From: Micromonospora sp. LH3U1
GTDB lineage: Bacteria > Actinomycetota > Actinomycetes > Mycobacteriales > Micromonosporaceae
Assembly (NCBI RefSeq): GCF_028475105.1
Contig: NZ_CP116936.1
Location: 6,819,501 to 6,883,500, forward strand
DNA: 64,000 bases
Direction of reading: 5' to 3'
In this document: positions 9,095 through 17,781 of the stretch, one piece after another
Position numbering within the stretch: position 1 is the stretch's first letter
Layout: each line of letters starts with the position of its first letter
Position numbers and translations under genes: made by a program
The notes under the pieces: generated by a model
Told to the model about the DNA's origin: nothing
The model's input: only the letters and a program-made list of their open reading frames with translations
Databases searched by the model: none

Positions 9095-9352
9095 GACGGT
9101 GCACTCCCTCCCAGCGACCCTGAGCGTGCCGACGCCGCCGGAACCGGGGCCGGCGGCGCGTGTCAGACCCCATGAGGGTATCCGGCAGGTAACGACGCCG
9201 GGTCAGGTGATCCCACCATCCGGCCCGAGCGGGGCCGGCAGGGTCGGTCCCACCAGGTCGGGCGGTACGCGGGGACAGCCCCGTCCGACACGCCGGACGA
9301 GCCTGGCACGGGTCGGCCCCCACCAACCGCCCGCACCCACCAGAATGGGCCG

Positions 9353-10141
9353 GTGCCCGTCCTCATCCGCTCTGCCGGCCGCGTGCTCGGGCCGCTCGTG
9401 TTCGCCCTGCCGGCGCTCCTGGTCGCCTGCACGAGCGAGCAGCCACCGGCCCCGCCGCCCGCCGATCCGGGGTCGGTCGAGGTGGACGCCGCGCGCGACG
9501 AGCTGGCGGCCCTGGCCGCGGCTGCCCAGGACCGCCACGTGGTGGCGCAGTACGTGTACAGCCGGTCGGGTCAACCGGACCGCACCATCGTGTTCACCAG
9601 CGCGAACGACGGCAGTTGGCGGGTCGACGTGCCGGGGGGCGCGTTGGGTGGCGCGGCCGATGTCTCGCTGGCTGCCACGACCGACGGGCTGTTCCAGTGC
9701 GCCCTGCCATCGGCTGGCCGTCCGGAGTCGTCGAGTTGCGTACGCCTCGGTGAGCGCGACGACGCGATCCCGCGCCGGTCGGACCCGAGGGTCCAGCATC
9801 CGCTCACCGACTGGTTGGACGTGCTCACCGACCGGCGCGCACCGTTGGCGGTGGCCCCGGCCAGCACACCCGAGGGCCTGACCGGCACCTGCTACTCGGT
9901 GGACTCCACCTCGGCGTCGCTCAACGCCCCGCTGGATGTGGGCATCTACTGCTACGACCGGGACGGCACGCCGACCGGCGTCCGGACCGGGATCGGGACT
10001 CTGCGGCTGGCCGCACCACCCGGCCCGGCACCGGCCACCGTGCAGCTGGCCGGGCCGGTGGTGGTCGACCGGGACCCGCTCGACACGGCGGCGCCACCGA
10101 CCCCTGACCCGTCGGACAGCCCGAGCGCGGGAACGCCCTGA
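9353..10141 (+). CDS. Lipoprotein of unknown function
   Basis: The 262-residue protein has a signal peptide ending in lipobox LLVAC (Cys at about residue 26), then a Pro-rich linker and a beta-rich domain with conserved Cys pairs, and a Pro/Ser-rich tail. Anchored outside the membrane. It is divergent from lysC over a 258-bp gap in which I saw no clear regulatory element. No family was recognised. Confidence 0.75.
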   Translation: MPVLIRSAGRVLGPLVFALPALLVACTSEQPPAPPPADPGSVEVDAARDELAALAAAAQDRHVVAQYVYSRSGQPDRTIVFTSANDGSWRVDVPGGALGGAADVSLAATTDGLFQCALPSAGRPESSSCVRLGERDDAIPRRSDPRVQHPLTDWLDVLTDRRAPLAVAPASTPEGLTGTCYSVDSTSASLNAPLDVGIYCYDRDGTPTGVRTGIGTLRLAAPPGPAPATVQLAGPVVVDRDPLDTAAPPTPDPSDSPSAGTP

Positions 10142-10225
10142 TCTTCGTCCCGTTACGGGTGCGTTTGACCACATTTTGCCAGGCCGCCCTGAGTGGCGAA
10201 TCACCCATACAGGACGATTCATGCC

Positions 10226-10756
10226 ATGGCTGACCTGACCCCGCTGCTCGCCTTCCGCTGGAGCCCCCGGGCCTTCGATCCGAGCGCCGAGCTGACCCCG
10301 GACGAGGCAGCCTCGCTGCTGGAGGCCGCACGCTGGGCACCGTCGGCAGACAACGGGCAGCCCTGGCGGTTCGCCCTCGGCCACCGGGACGACGACAACT
10401 GGAAGCGGATCCTGATCAACCTCCCGGACAGCGACCAGTGCTGGGCCCGGCGGGCCGCGACCCTGGTGGTCGGCGCACACACCGGCGGCGACGCCGAGCG
10501 GGCCGCGTACGACCTCGGTCAGGCGATGGCCCACCTGACCATGCAGGCCACCGCGCTCGGCCTGCACGTGCGCCAGCTCACCCGCTTCGACCAGGCCGGC
10601 CTCGCCACCGAACTCGACCTGCCCGGCGGCGTCCGCCCACTGGTGGTCGCCGCCGTGGGCCGGCTCGGGGACCCGTTCGCGCTCCCGCCCGACCTGCGCG
10701 CCCGGGAGATCGGCCTGCGCCGCCGTCGCCCGGTCGCCGACCTGCTGCTCGCCTGA
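10226..10756 (+). CDS. Nitroreductase-family protein
   Basis: About 176 residues. The N-terminal RWSPRAFDP and WAPSADNGQPWRF segments are the FMN-binding signatures of nitroreductase-fold flavoproteins, which use NAD(P)H to reduce nitro groups, quinones or similar. The chosen ATG (10226) gives the family-typical MADLTPLL start and has AGGA upstream; an in-frame GTG at 10193 would add 11 residues. It is short but complete. Substrate unknown. Confidence 0.82.
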   Translation: MADLTPLLAFRWSPRAFDPSAELTPDEAASLLEAARWAPSADNGQPWRFALGHRDDDNWKRILINLPDSDQCWARRAATLVVGAHTGGDAERAAYDLGQAMAHLTMQATALGLHVRQLTRFDQAGLATELDLPGGVRPLVVAAVGRLGDPFALPPDLRAREIGLRRRRPVADLLLA

Positions 10757-10769
10757 TCACCCCGGCGGG

Positions 10770-11762
10770 TCACCCTCCCCGGCTGGCCCGGAGCAGGACC
10801 CTCGCGGCGTCGGTGTTGCGGTAGAGGACGTGCCGACCCTGTCGAGACCGGTGGACCAGCCCGGCGGCGTGCAGCGCCCCCAGGTGCTGGGAGACGTTTC
10901 CGGCGGACATCCCGGCGAGTCGGGCCAGGTCGGTGGTGGTAGCCGCAGTGTCGAGCAGGTGCAGCAGCACGGCCCGGCCAGGGCCGACCACCCGTGCCAG
11001 CGGGTCGCCGGGCGGCGTGCCGGTCGCCTCCCAGAGCGTCCCGACCCCCCGGACCGGGTACGCGCCGGCCGGCAGCGAGTCCTCCAGCAGGTTCCAACAC
11101 ACCCCCCGGTTGGAAAACACGCTCGGATTCAGCGCCAGCCCGCGACCGCGGAGGTCGAAGTCCCGCTCGAACGGGTCGTCGGTGACCACCCGGTCGCCGA
11201 GCCAGCGCAGGCTCGGGTGGAGCTGCTCGAACATCCGACCGGCTCCGCCCTCGGCGAGCTGAGCGGCGCGGTACGCCACATCGGCGTCGAGAAGCGCGCG
11301 CATCCGCGGCCAGTCCGGGGCGATCGCCTCGTCGTACCAGACCCGTACCGCGTCGACGAGCTGAGGCAGCAGCTCGCGGGGCTCGGCGAGCAGCGCCCGC
11401 CCGTACGCGCTCAACGGCCGACGCGGGGTGGTCGCCAGCAGATCCTGGACCACCACGTCCGGTGGCGTTGCCGCGATCTGGTCGAGCTGCTGGGCCAACT
11501 CCACGTTCGGACGGGCCGCCGGGGTGAGGAAGTCGGGCAGCCAGCAACGTGGCCGGGCCAGCTCCACCAGCGGTCGGACCCGGTCGGCCACCTCCGGACG
11601 ACGCAGAGTCGCCCGGGCGCGGTCGATCCAGGGCAGATGCACCGCGTAGTGAACCGGGCTGGCCAGGGCCCACATGCTCATGACCGTCTCGTTGGCTGGC
11701 GACACGGCGAGCCGCACCCCCGCCACGTCGGCCAGGCTGAACCGCAACTCGGACACACGCAC
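10770..11762 (-). CDS. ArsR-type winged-helix regulator (DUF5937-like, C-terminal HTH)
   Basis: The 330-residue protein has a long N-terminal region of unknown ligand-binding role and a C-terminal ArsR/SmtB winged helix (about 265-325: TTTDLARLAGMSAGNVSQHL). GTG start at 11762; another GTG lies two codons on. It is divergent from the MFS gene at 11831 with only 68 bp between, so it probably controls that exporter and itself. No metal-binding cysteine motif was seen, so metal sensing is unlikely. Confidence 0.82.
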   Translation of the reverse strand: MRVSELRFSLADVAGVRLAVSPANETVMSMWALASPVHYAVHLPWIDRARATLRRPEVADRVRPLVELARPRCWLPDFLTPAARPNVELAQQLDQIAATPPDVVVQDLLATTPRRPLSAYGRALLAEPRELLPQLVDAVRVWYDEAIAPDWPRMRALLDADVAYRAAQLAEGGAGRMFEQLHPSLRWLGDRVVTDDPFERDFDLRGRGLALNPSVFSNRGVCWNLLEDSLPAGAYPVRGVGTLWEATGTPPGDPLARVVGPGRAVLLHLLDTAATTTDLARLAGMSAGNVSQHLGALHAAGLVHRSRQGRHVLYRNTDAARVLLRASRGG

Positions 11763-11830
11763 CCCCGCACGATTCGGTCCAGCCTAAAAGGTTCGACCGG
11801 GGCCATGGGGGCACGGTTCACTCAGCGGCC

Positions 11831-13102
11831 ATGGGGGCCAGAGAAATCATCCGCACCGCCGTCCGAAACGTCGTACCACCCGCCGGGTTGACCCGCGCGC
11901 TGGCCGTGCAGGCCATGGTCTACGCCGTCGGCAGCGGCCTGTTCCACGCCGGCAGCGCCGTCTTCTTCACCCGGGCGCTCGGGCTCAGCGCCGCACAGGT
12001 CGGGCTGGGGCTGTCCATCGCGGCGGGGGTGTCGCTGCTGGGTACGGTGCCGCTCGGCGGCCTCACCGACCGGTACGGACCGCAGCGGGTCTGGGTGGTC
12101 GGGCTGGTGCTGAACGCCGCGCTCTTCGCGACCTACCCGTTCGTGGGCAGCTTCGCCGGTTTCCTCGCCGTGGTGGTGGCGCTGGCCGCCGTCGACGCCG
12201 CGAGCGGCGTGGCCGTGCAGGTCTACTCGATCAACGCACTCCCGCCGGCCGAACGGGTCACGGCGATGGCGTACCAGCGCTCGTCGCTGAACGTCGGCTT
12301 CGGGCTGGGTGCGGTGATCAGCGGCCTGGTGCTGGCGGTGGACACGATCGAGGCGTACCGGGGAATGGTCTGGTTCATCTCGACGGTCTTCCTGGTGACG
12401 GCTCTCTTCGTGCGGCGACTGCCCCGGCTGCCCCACGTGGCCCGGCCGGTGGAGCCGATGAGCCGGCTCGCCGTGCTCCGGGACCGCCCGTTCATGGCGG
12501 TGTCCCTGCTCTCCGGGCTGCTCACCGCGCACCAGACGCTCTACCTGACGGTGATGCCGCTCTGGATCCTCACCCACACCGACGCCCCGAAGACGGTGAT
12601 CGCCGCCCTGGTGCTGCTCAACACGATCCTGATCGTGCTGCTCCAGGTACGCGCCAGCCGGGGCGCCGACACCGCTGCGGGCGCGGCCCGAGCCTCTCGC
12701 CGGGGTGCCCTGCTGATCGCCCTGTTCTGTCTGGTCCTGCCGATCTCCGGGTCCACCCGGGGCACGCTCACCCTGGTGGTGCTGGTTGCCGCCGCGACGC
12801 TACTGATCGTGGCCGAGCTGATCGAGTCGGCGGGCGCCTGGGGGCTCACCGCCACCCTGCCGCCGGCCGCCCAGCGCGGGGCGTACGTGGGGGCGTTCCG
12901 GCTCGGCACGCAGGTGCAGTACCTGATCGCCCCGGCGGGGCTGACCGCGCTGGGGGTGACCACCGGCGGCTGGGGCTGGTACCCGACGGCAGCGATCTTC
13001 GTCCTGGTCGGGCTGGCGATCGTACCCGTGGTGGCCTGGGCCGGACGGTCGCCGCGGCTGGGTGCCGAGGCCGCAGAGCAGTCCATGACGCCGGTCCCAT
13101 AG
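11831..13102 (+). CDS. MFS transporter
   Basis: The 423-residue membrane protein has about twelve hydrophobic segments and the loop 2-3 signature GGLTDRYGPQRV. Likely a drug or metabolite exporter. The adjacent divergent ArsR-type gene suggests substrate-induced expression. It is read toward the leuA leader but ends before its promoter. Confidence 0.88.
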   Translation: MGAREIIRTAVRNVVPPAGLTRALAVQAMVYAVGSGLFHAGSAVFFTRALGLSAAQVGLGLSIAAGVSLLGTVPLGGLTDRYGPQRVWVVGLVLNAALFATYPFVGSFAGFLAVVVALAAVDAASGVAVQVYSINALPPAERVTAMAYQRSSLNVGFGLGAVISGLVLAVDTIEAYRGMVWFISTVFLVTALFVRRLPRLPHVARPVEPMSRLAVLRDRPFMAVSLLSGLLTAHQTLYLTVMPLWILTHTDAPKTVIAALVLLNTILIVLLQVRASRGADTAAGAARASRRGALLIALFCLVLPISGSTRGTLTLVVLVAAATLLIVAELIESAGAWGLTATLPPAAQRGAYVGAFRLGTQVQYLIAPAGLTALGVTTGGWGWYPTAAIFVLVGLAIVPVVAWAGRSPRLGAEAAEQSMTPVP

Positions 13103-13137
13103 TCCGGACCTGCCTTCCCACCCTCCGTTCCATCACG

Positions 13138-13143
13138 TAGGGT
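13138..13143 (+). promoter_or_regulatory. -10 box of the leuA leader transcript
   Basis: CACGTAGGGT includes a TAGGGT hexamer ending 9 nt before the leader ATG at 13153, so transcription may begin at or near that ATG (leaderless). The same CACGTAGGGT precedes the GTG at 52526. No convincing -35 was seen. Confidence 0.5.
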
Positions 13144-13152
13144 TACCTGGTC

Positions 13153-13197
13153 ATGTGGCGGGCGCTTCTTCTCCTTAGCTGCCGCGACGAGGCCTGA
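13153..13197 (+). CDS. leuA leader peptide with four consecutive Leu codons
   Basis: The 14-codon frame encodes MWRALLLLSCRDEA. Leu codons CTT CTT CTC CTT lie in a row, and CTT is rare in this GC-rich genome. The peptide overlaps the left arm of the hairpin at 13182-13218 and lies 143 bp before leuA. This is the expected layout of ribosome-mediated attenuation: leucine shortage stalls the ribosome on the Leu run and changes RNA folding. It is too short for automated calling. Confidence 0.8.
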   Translation: MWRALLLLSCRDEA

Positions 13198-13218
13198 CCG
13201 GCCGGCACCTCGTCGCGG
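13182..13218 (+). promoter_or_regulatory. leuA leader hairpin (attenuator-type)
   Basis: Perfect 11-bp arms CCGCGACGAGG (13182-13192) and CCTCGTCGCGG (13208-13218). The left arm is inside the leader peptide frame, four codons after the Leu run, so ribosome position would control folding. No T-run follows; the antiterminated partner structure was not resolved by eye. Confidence 0.65.
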
Positions 13219-13339
13219 AGTTGCATCGCGCCGTCCAGCACATCCGAACTTCTTCTCGGCACCGCCGCGCACCGTCGCCCGGCATCTCGCCGACACCTTC
13301 CGATCTGCTGACGCCACATGTTCCAGGGAGCACTCTGAG

Positions 13340-15091
13340 ATGGCTCAACCTGTCACCGACGCTGAGACCGATCCGATCGCCCGGCAGCGCCCCAGCCGGA
13401 TGCCTTACCACCGCTACGAGCCGTACCGGGAGCAGTTCCGAGTCGAGCTGCCGGAGCGCACCTGGCCCACCCGGCACGTCGAGGCCGCCCCACGCTGGTG
13501 CGCGGTGGATCTCCGCGACGGCAACCAGGCGCTGATCGACCCGATGTCGCCCGAGCGCAAACGCCGGATGTTCCAGCTGCTGGTCCAGATGGGCTACAAG
13601 GAGATCGAGGTCGGCTTCCCGTCGGCCAGCCAGACCGACTTCGACTTCGTCCGGCAGCTCATCGAGCAGGACATGATCCCGGACGACGTCACCATCCAGG
13701 TGCTCACGCAGTGCCGGGAGCACCTGATCGACCGGACGTTCGAGTCGCTGCGCGGCGCCAAGCGGGCCATCGTGCACTTCTACAACTCGACCTCCACCCT
13801 CCAGCGCCGGGTGGTCTTCGGCCTGGACAAGGACGGCATCGCCGACATCGCCACCACCGGGGCGCGGCTCTGCCAGAAGTACGCCGAGATCCACACCCCG
13901 GACACGGACATCTTCTACGAGTACTCGCCGGAGTCGTACACGGGCACCGAGCTGGAGTACGCGCTGGAGGTCTGCTCCCGGGTGATCGACGTGATCGACC
14001 CGACGCCCGACCGGCCGCTGATCATCAACCTGCCGGCCACCGTCGAGATGGCCACGCCCAACGTGTACGCCGACTCGATCGAGTGGATGCACCGGCACCT
14101 GCCGCGCCGGGACAGCGTGATCCTGAGCCTGCACCCGCACAACGACCGGGGCACCGGCGTGGCCGCCGCCGAGCTGGGCCTGCTCGCCGGCGCGGACCGC
14201 ATCGAGGGCTGCCTGTTCGGCAACGGCGAGCGCACCGGCAACGTGGACCTGGTGACGCTGGGGCTCAACATCTTCTCCCAGGGCATCGACCCGATGATCG
14301 ACTTCTCGAACATCGACGAGGTGCGGCGGGCCGTCGAATACTGCAACCAACTGCCGGTGCACGAGCGCCACCCGTACGCGGGCGACCTGGTCTACACCGC
14401 TTTCTCCGGCTCCCACCAGGACGCCATCAAGAAGGGCTTCGACGCCCTCACCGCCGACGCGAAGGCGGCCGGCGTACCCGTGGACGAGCACACCTGGGCC
14501 GTGCCCTACCTGCCGATCGACCCGAAGGACCTGGGCCGCACCTACGAGGCGGTCATCCGGGTCAACTCGCAGTCCGGCAAGGGCGGCGTCGCGTACATCA
14601 TGAAGAGCGAGCACCAACTCGACCTGCCCCGCCGCCTCCAGATCGAGTTCTCCGGGGTCGTGCAGCAGGTCACCGATCACGACGGCGGCGAGGTCGACCC
14701 GGGCGCCATGTGGGAGATCTTCGCGACGCACTACCTGCTCGACCACCAGCCCGACCCGGCGGTCCGGTTCGCCGGCTACACGATCGGCACCACCGACGGC
14801 AAGGTCGAGATCGAGGCCCAGGTCGTCGTGGGCGCCGAGCAGCGCTCACTCACCGCGGTCGGCAACGGCCCGATCGACGCGTACGTCAACGCGCTCCAGT
14901 CGGTGGGGGTGGGCGTGCGGGTGCTCGACTACCACGAGCACGCGCTCTCCTCGGGCGGGGACGCGCAGGCCGCCGCGTACGTGGAGTGCGAGGTCGACGG
15001 TCGGACGGTCTGGGGTGTCGGCACCGACGCCAACATCGTCACCGCCTCGATCAAGGCGGTCACCAGCGCCGTCAACCGCGCCCGCCGCTGA
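13340..15091 (+). CDS. leuA: 2-isopropylmalate synthase
   Basis: The 583-residue enzyme condenses acetyl-CoA with 2-ketoisovalerate, the committed step of leucine synthesis. The HMGL-like TIM barrel carries the DLRDGNQA metal/substrate motif (57-64) and HPHNDRG; the C-terminal LeuA dimer/regulatory domain provides leucine feedback. The long N-terminal extension before WCAVDLRDG is usual in actinobacteria. The ATG at 13340 has AGGGAG upstream. Expression is probably controlled by the upstream leader peptide. Confidence 0.96.
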   Translation: MAQPVTDAETDPIARQRPSRMPYHRYEPYREQFRVELPERTWPTRHVEAAPRWCAVDLRDGNQALIDPMSPERKRRMFQLLVQMGYKEIEVGFPSASQTDFDFVRQLIEQDMIPDDVTIQVLTQCREHLIDRTFESLRGAKRAIVHFYNSTSTLQRRVVFGLDKDGIADIATTGARLCQKYAEIHTPDTDIFYEYSPESYTGTELEYALEVCSRVIDVIDPTPDRPLIINLPATVEMATPNVYADSIEWMHRHLPRRDSVILSLHPHNDRGTGVAAAELGLLAGADRIEGCLFGNGERTGNVDLVTLGLNIFSQGIDPMIDFSNIDEVRRAVEYCNQLPVHERHPYAGDLVYTAFSGSHQDAIKKGFDALTADAKAAGVPVDEHTWAVPYLPIDPKDLGRTYEAVIRVNSQSGKGGVAYIMKSEHQLDLPRRLQIEFSGVVQQVTDHDGGEVDPGAMWEIFATHYLLDHQPDPAVRFAGYTIGTTDGKVEIEAQVVVGAEQRSLTAVGNGPIDAYVNALQSVGVGVRVLDYHEHALSSGGDAQAAAYVECEVDGRTVWGVGTDANIVTASIKAVTSAVNRARR

Positions 15092-15097
15092 CCTACG

Positions 15098-15135
15098 CGC
15101 GACACCCCCGGGGCAGCTACTTCGGGGGTGTCGCG
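15098..15135. terminator. Bidirectional terminator between leuA and the DHA2 exporter
   Basis: Perfect 13-bp stem CGCGACACCCCCG (15098-15110) with 15123-15135 and a 12-nt loop. The right arm contains the last codons of the minus-strand exporter. Confidence 0.85.
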
Positions 15136-16610
15136 GCGGGCATCGAGTGGCAGGGCTGTGACGGCGGGGCCTCCCGGGGCGGACGGTGGACCAGCACGAG
15201 GGCCAGCACCGCGCCGGCCACGAGCAGCCCGGCACACCACTCCATCGCGCCCCGGAACGCGTTGGTCAGCTCGGCCTTCTGCTCGTACCCGCCGCCGGAG
15301 AGGCCGACCAGCAGCGGCAGCGCCGCCACCGCGAGCAGACCACCGGCCCGGGACGCGGCGTTGTTGAAGCCACTGGCCACTCCGGAGAATCGGTCCTGCA
15401 CGGCGGCCAGCACCGACGCGGTCAGCGGTGCCACGACCAGGGTCAGCCCGATGCCGAAGAGCAGCACCCCGGGCAGCACGTCCGTCCAGTACGACGCGCC
15501 CGGTCCGACGCCGCGCAGCAGCAACAGACCAACCGCGGCGATCACCGGCCCGATGGTCAACGGCAGCCGCGGGCCGATCCGCGCCGACAACGCTCCCGCT
15601 CGGGCCGATCCGACCAACAGCAGCAGCGTCATCGGCAGCAACGCGATGCCGGTGCGGAAGGCCGACCACTCGACCACGTTCTGCAGGTAGACGGCGAAGA
15701 AGAAGGTGAAGCCGCTGAGCGCCGCGTAGACGACCACGGTGAAGATGTTCAGGACCGAGAAGAGCCGGCTGGTGAACAGCCCCGTGGGCAGCATCGCCGC
15801 GTCGCCACGCCGCCGTTCCAGCAGGACAAAGGACACTGCGGAGAGCACCCCGACCAGCACCGCGATCAGCACCGGAGCGGAGTCGTAGCCGCGTGTCGAG
15901 GCATCGATCAGGGCGTACGTGACGCCGGCGAGCGCCAGCGCGCCGAGCAGGGCTCCTCCGACGTCGAACCGCCGTCGGGTCCGTCCCGGCCCTTCGGTCC
16001 GAGAGGCGCTCTCGTCCCGGCTCTCCGGCACCCAGCGCATCGTGGCCAACACCACCAGCACGGCGATCGGCAGGTTGAGGAAGAAGATCCAGCGCCAGGA
16101 CAGCGCGTCGATCAGCCAGCCCCCGATGAACGGGCCCAGCGCGGTGGACACCCCGGACAGCCCGGCCCAGGCGCCGATCGCCCGACCCCGGTCGTCCGGG
16201 TGGAAGCTGGCCTGGAGCACCGACAGCGACCCGGGCGTGAGCAGCGCGCCACCGGCGCCCTGGAGGAACCGGGCCGCGATCAGCCAACCGGTGCCCTGGG
16301 CCAGCCCGCACAACACGGAGGCGGCGGTGAACCAGACCACACCGATGAGGAAGATGCGTCGCCGACCGAAGCGGTCCCCGAGTGCGCCGCCGAGCAGCAC
16401 GAACGCCGCCAGCATCAGCAGGTAGCCGTTGATGGTCCACTGAAGATCGGCCACGTTCGCGCCGAGGTCCTGCCCGAGTTTCGGCAGCGCCACGTTGACG
16501 ACCGTGCTGTCGAGGAAGACCATGCCAGAGGCGAGTACGGCGGCGAGCAGCGTTCCCCGGCCTGCGGCGGTGCCCATCCGGAGGGCGGGCGCCGGTACGG
16601 GAGCGGTCAT
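15117..16610 (-). CDS. DHA2-family (EmrB/QacA) drug exporter
   Basis: About 497 residues and 14 hydrophobic segments; MFLDSTVVNVALP and GGALGDRFGRRR are the DHA2 motif D1 and motif A signatures. Proton-driven export of drugs or own metabolites. The ATG at 16610 (MTAPVPAP) is preferred over an upstream in-frame codon because the upstream 24 residues lack family similarity. Divergent from the HNH lipoprotein. No adjacent regulator. Confidence 0.9.
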   Translation of the reverse strand: MTAPVPAPALRMGTAAGRGTLLAAVLASGMVFLDSTVVNVALPKLGQDLGANVADLQWTINGYLLMLAAFVLLGGALGDRFGRRRIFLIGVVWFTAASVLCGLAQGTGWLIAARFLQGAGGALLTPGSLSVLQASFHPDDRGRAIGAWAGLSGVSTALGPFIGGWLIDALSWRWIFFLNLPIAVLVVLATMRWVPESRDESASRTEGPGRTRRRFDVGGALLGALALAGVTYALIDASTRGYDSAPVLIAVLVGVLSAVSFVLLERRRGDAAMLPTGLFTSRLFSVLNIFTVVVYAALSGFTFFFAVYLQNVVEWSAFRTGIALLPMTLLLLVGSARAGALSARIGPRLPLTIGPVIAAVGLLLLRGVGPGASYWTDVLPGVLLFGIGLTLVVAPLTASVLAAVQDRFSGVASGFNNAASRAGGLLAVAALPLLVGLSGGGYEQKAELTNAFRGAMEWCAGLLVAGAVLALVLVHRPPREAPPSQPCHSMPAATPPK

Positions 16611-16717
16611 CCCACCAATCTGCCCTGCATCATGTGGGAGACGCCACGAATTGCCAAAACCATCCCCGGGTACTGTGCGCAATCGCCGGGAGACCGCAAG
16701 CTGGAGAGGTGTCGTCT

Positions 16718-17374
16718 GTGCGTACCGAATCAGGACCGCGAGTGGCGGTAGCCGCGCTCGCCGCGGCGCTGACGCTCGGCGTTGCCGGTTGCGTCCCGCA
16801 GGATGAGCCGGAGGCGTCGCCGCCGAGTGGCGGCGGCAACGCCGCAGAGCAGCTCGGTCAGCTCACCGTCGCCACCGCCGGCTCGATGAAGGGCTACAGC
16901 CGGAACCACTTCCCGCACTGGAGGGACACCGGCAAGAACTGCGACGTGCGGGACAGCATCCTCCAGCGCGACGGCAAGGACGTGAAGCTCTCCGGCTGCA
17001 ACGTGGTCGGCGGGCGCTGGGAGAGCGTGTACGACGGCCGCAGCGCCGCCGATCCCTCCGAGGTGGACATCGACCACATGGTGCCGTTGGCCAACGCGTG
17101 GCGCTCGGGTGCCGACGAGTGGGACGACGCGAAGCGCGGCGACTTCGCCAACGACACCACCCGTCCGCAGCTCCTCGCGGTTTCGGCGTCCTCCAACCGG
17201 TCAAAGGGTGACCAGGACCCGTCGCAGTGGAAGCCGGCGAACCGGTCGTACTGGTGCAAGTACGCTGAAAGCTGGGTGACGGTCAAGCACTACTGGCGGC
17301 TGACGGTGACCACCGCCGAGAAGGCCGCCCTGACCGACATGTTGGATGGCTGCAGAGTGGGGAGCGAATCGTGA
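16718..17374 (+). CDS. Lipoprotein HNH endonuclease (GmrSD C-terminal/DUF1524-like)
   Basis: The 218-residue protein has a lipoprotein signal (GVAGC, Cys about 25), then a DUF1524-type HNH domain with EVDIDHMVPLANAW as the beta-alpha-metal core and a DFANDTTRPQLL segment with NRSKGDQDP. A secreted membrane-anchored nuclease is likely, perhaps for nutrient DNA use or defence. The GTG at 16718 has GGAGAGG upstream with 8-nt spacing. Its TGA overlaps the next GTG. Confidence 0.85.
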   Translation: MRTESGPRVAVAALAAALTLGVAGCVPQDEPEASPPSGGGNAAEQLGQLTVATAGSMKGYSRNHFPHWRDTGKNCDVRDSILQRDGKDVKLSGCNVVGGRWESVYDGRSAADPSEVDIDHMVPLANAWRSGADEWDDAKRGDFANDTTRPQLLAVSASSNRSKGDQDPSQWKPANRSYWCKYAESWVTVKHYWRLTVTTAEKAALTDMLDGCRVGSES

Positions 17375-17748
17375 CGGCTGCCGAGGAGAGCGCTGACACC
17401 GGCCCGGCCGCCGCCGGCATGACCGCGGACGGCACCGCCGAGGCACCCGCCGCTGTGCCGGGTGCCGGCATGGTCGCGGACTCGGGCGGGGCGGCTGGCC
17501 CGCAGAGCCGCACCGCCGACATCGTGCCCGGCCCCGGCGGGGTGATGACCGACGAGGTCGGCGTCGTCACCGGAGACCTGACCCTGCGCACCGAGTACGC
17601 GGACGGCAAGGTCACCCTCCGGGTGCAGTACAAGGACGCGGACGAGTGGTACGCGGTGACCGGTGGGTCGGTCGCGCTGGCCGACCCGGCAGGGCTGGAC
17701 GCGGTGCACGGCGTCGCGGTGGGCCTGCTGCACCGCCCCGAGGGCTGA
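17371..17748 (+). CDS. Small acidic protein translationally coupled to the HNH lipoprotein
   Basis: 125 residues; Ala/Gly/Pro-rich disordered N-terminal half and a compact C-terminal beta-rich domain (about 60-125). No signal peptide. The GTG start overlaps the upstream TGA (GTGA), so it is probably made with the nuclease. Not recognised; an intracellular partner or inhibitor of the nuclease is conceivable but not shown. Confidence 0.7.
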   Translation: MTAAEESADTGPAAAGMTADGTAEAPAAVPGAGMVADSGGAAGPQSRTADIVPGPGGVMTDEVGVVTGDLTLRTEYADGKVTLRVQYKDADEWYAVTGGSVALADPAGLDAVHGVAVGLLHRPEG

Positions 17749-17781
17749 CGACCTCCGACGCCGCCGGCACCGCGTCCAGTC

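Noticed and set aside
13498..15690. Long frame overlapping leuA and the exporter
   Set aside because: Out-of-frame reading of leuA with Arg/Gly-rich content and no recognisable domain.
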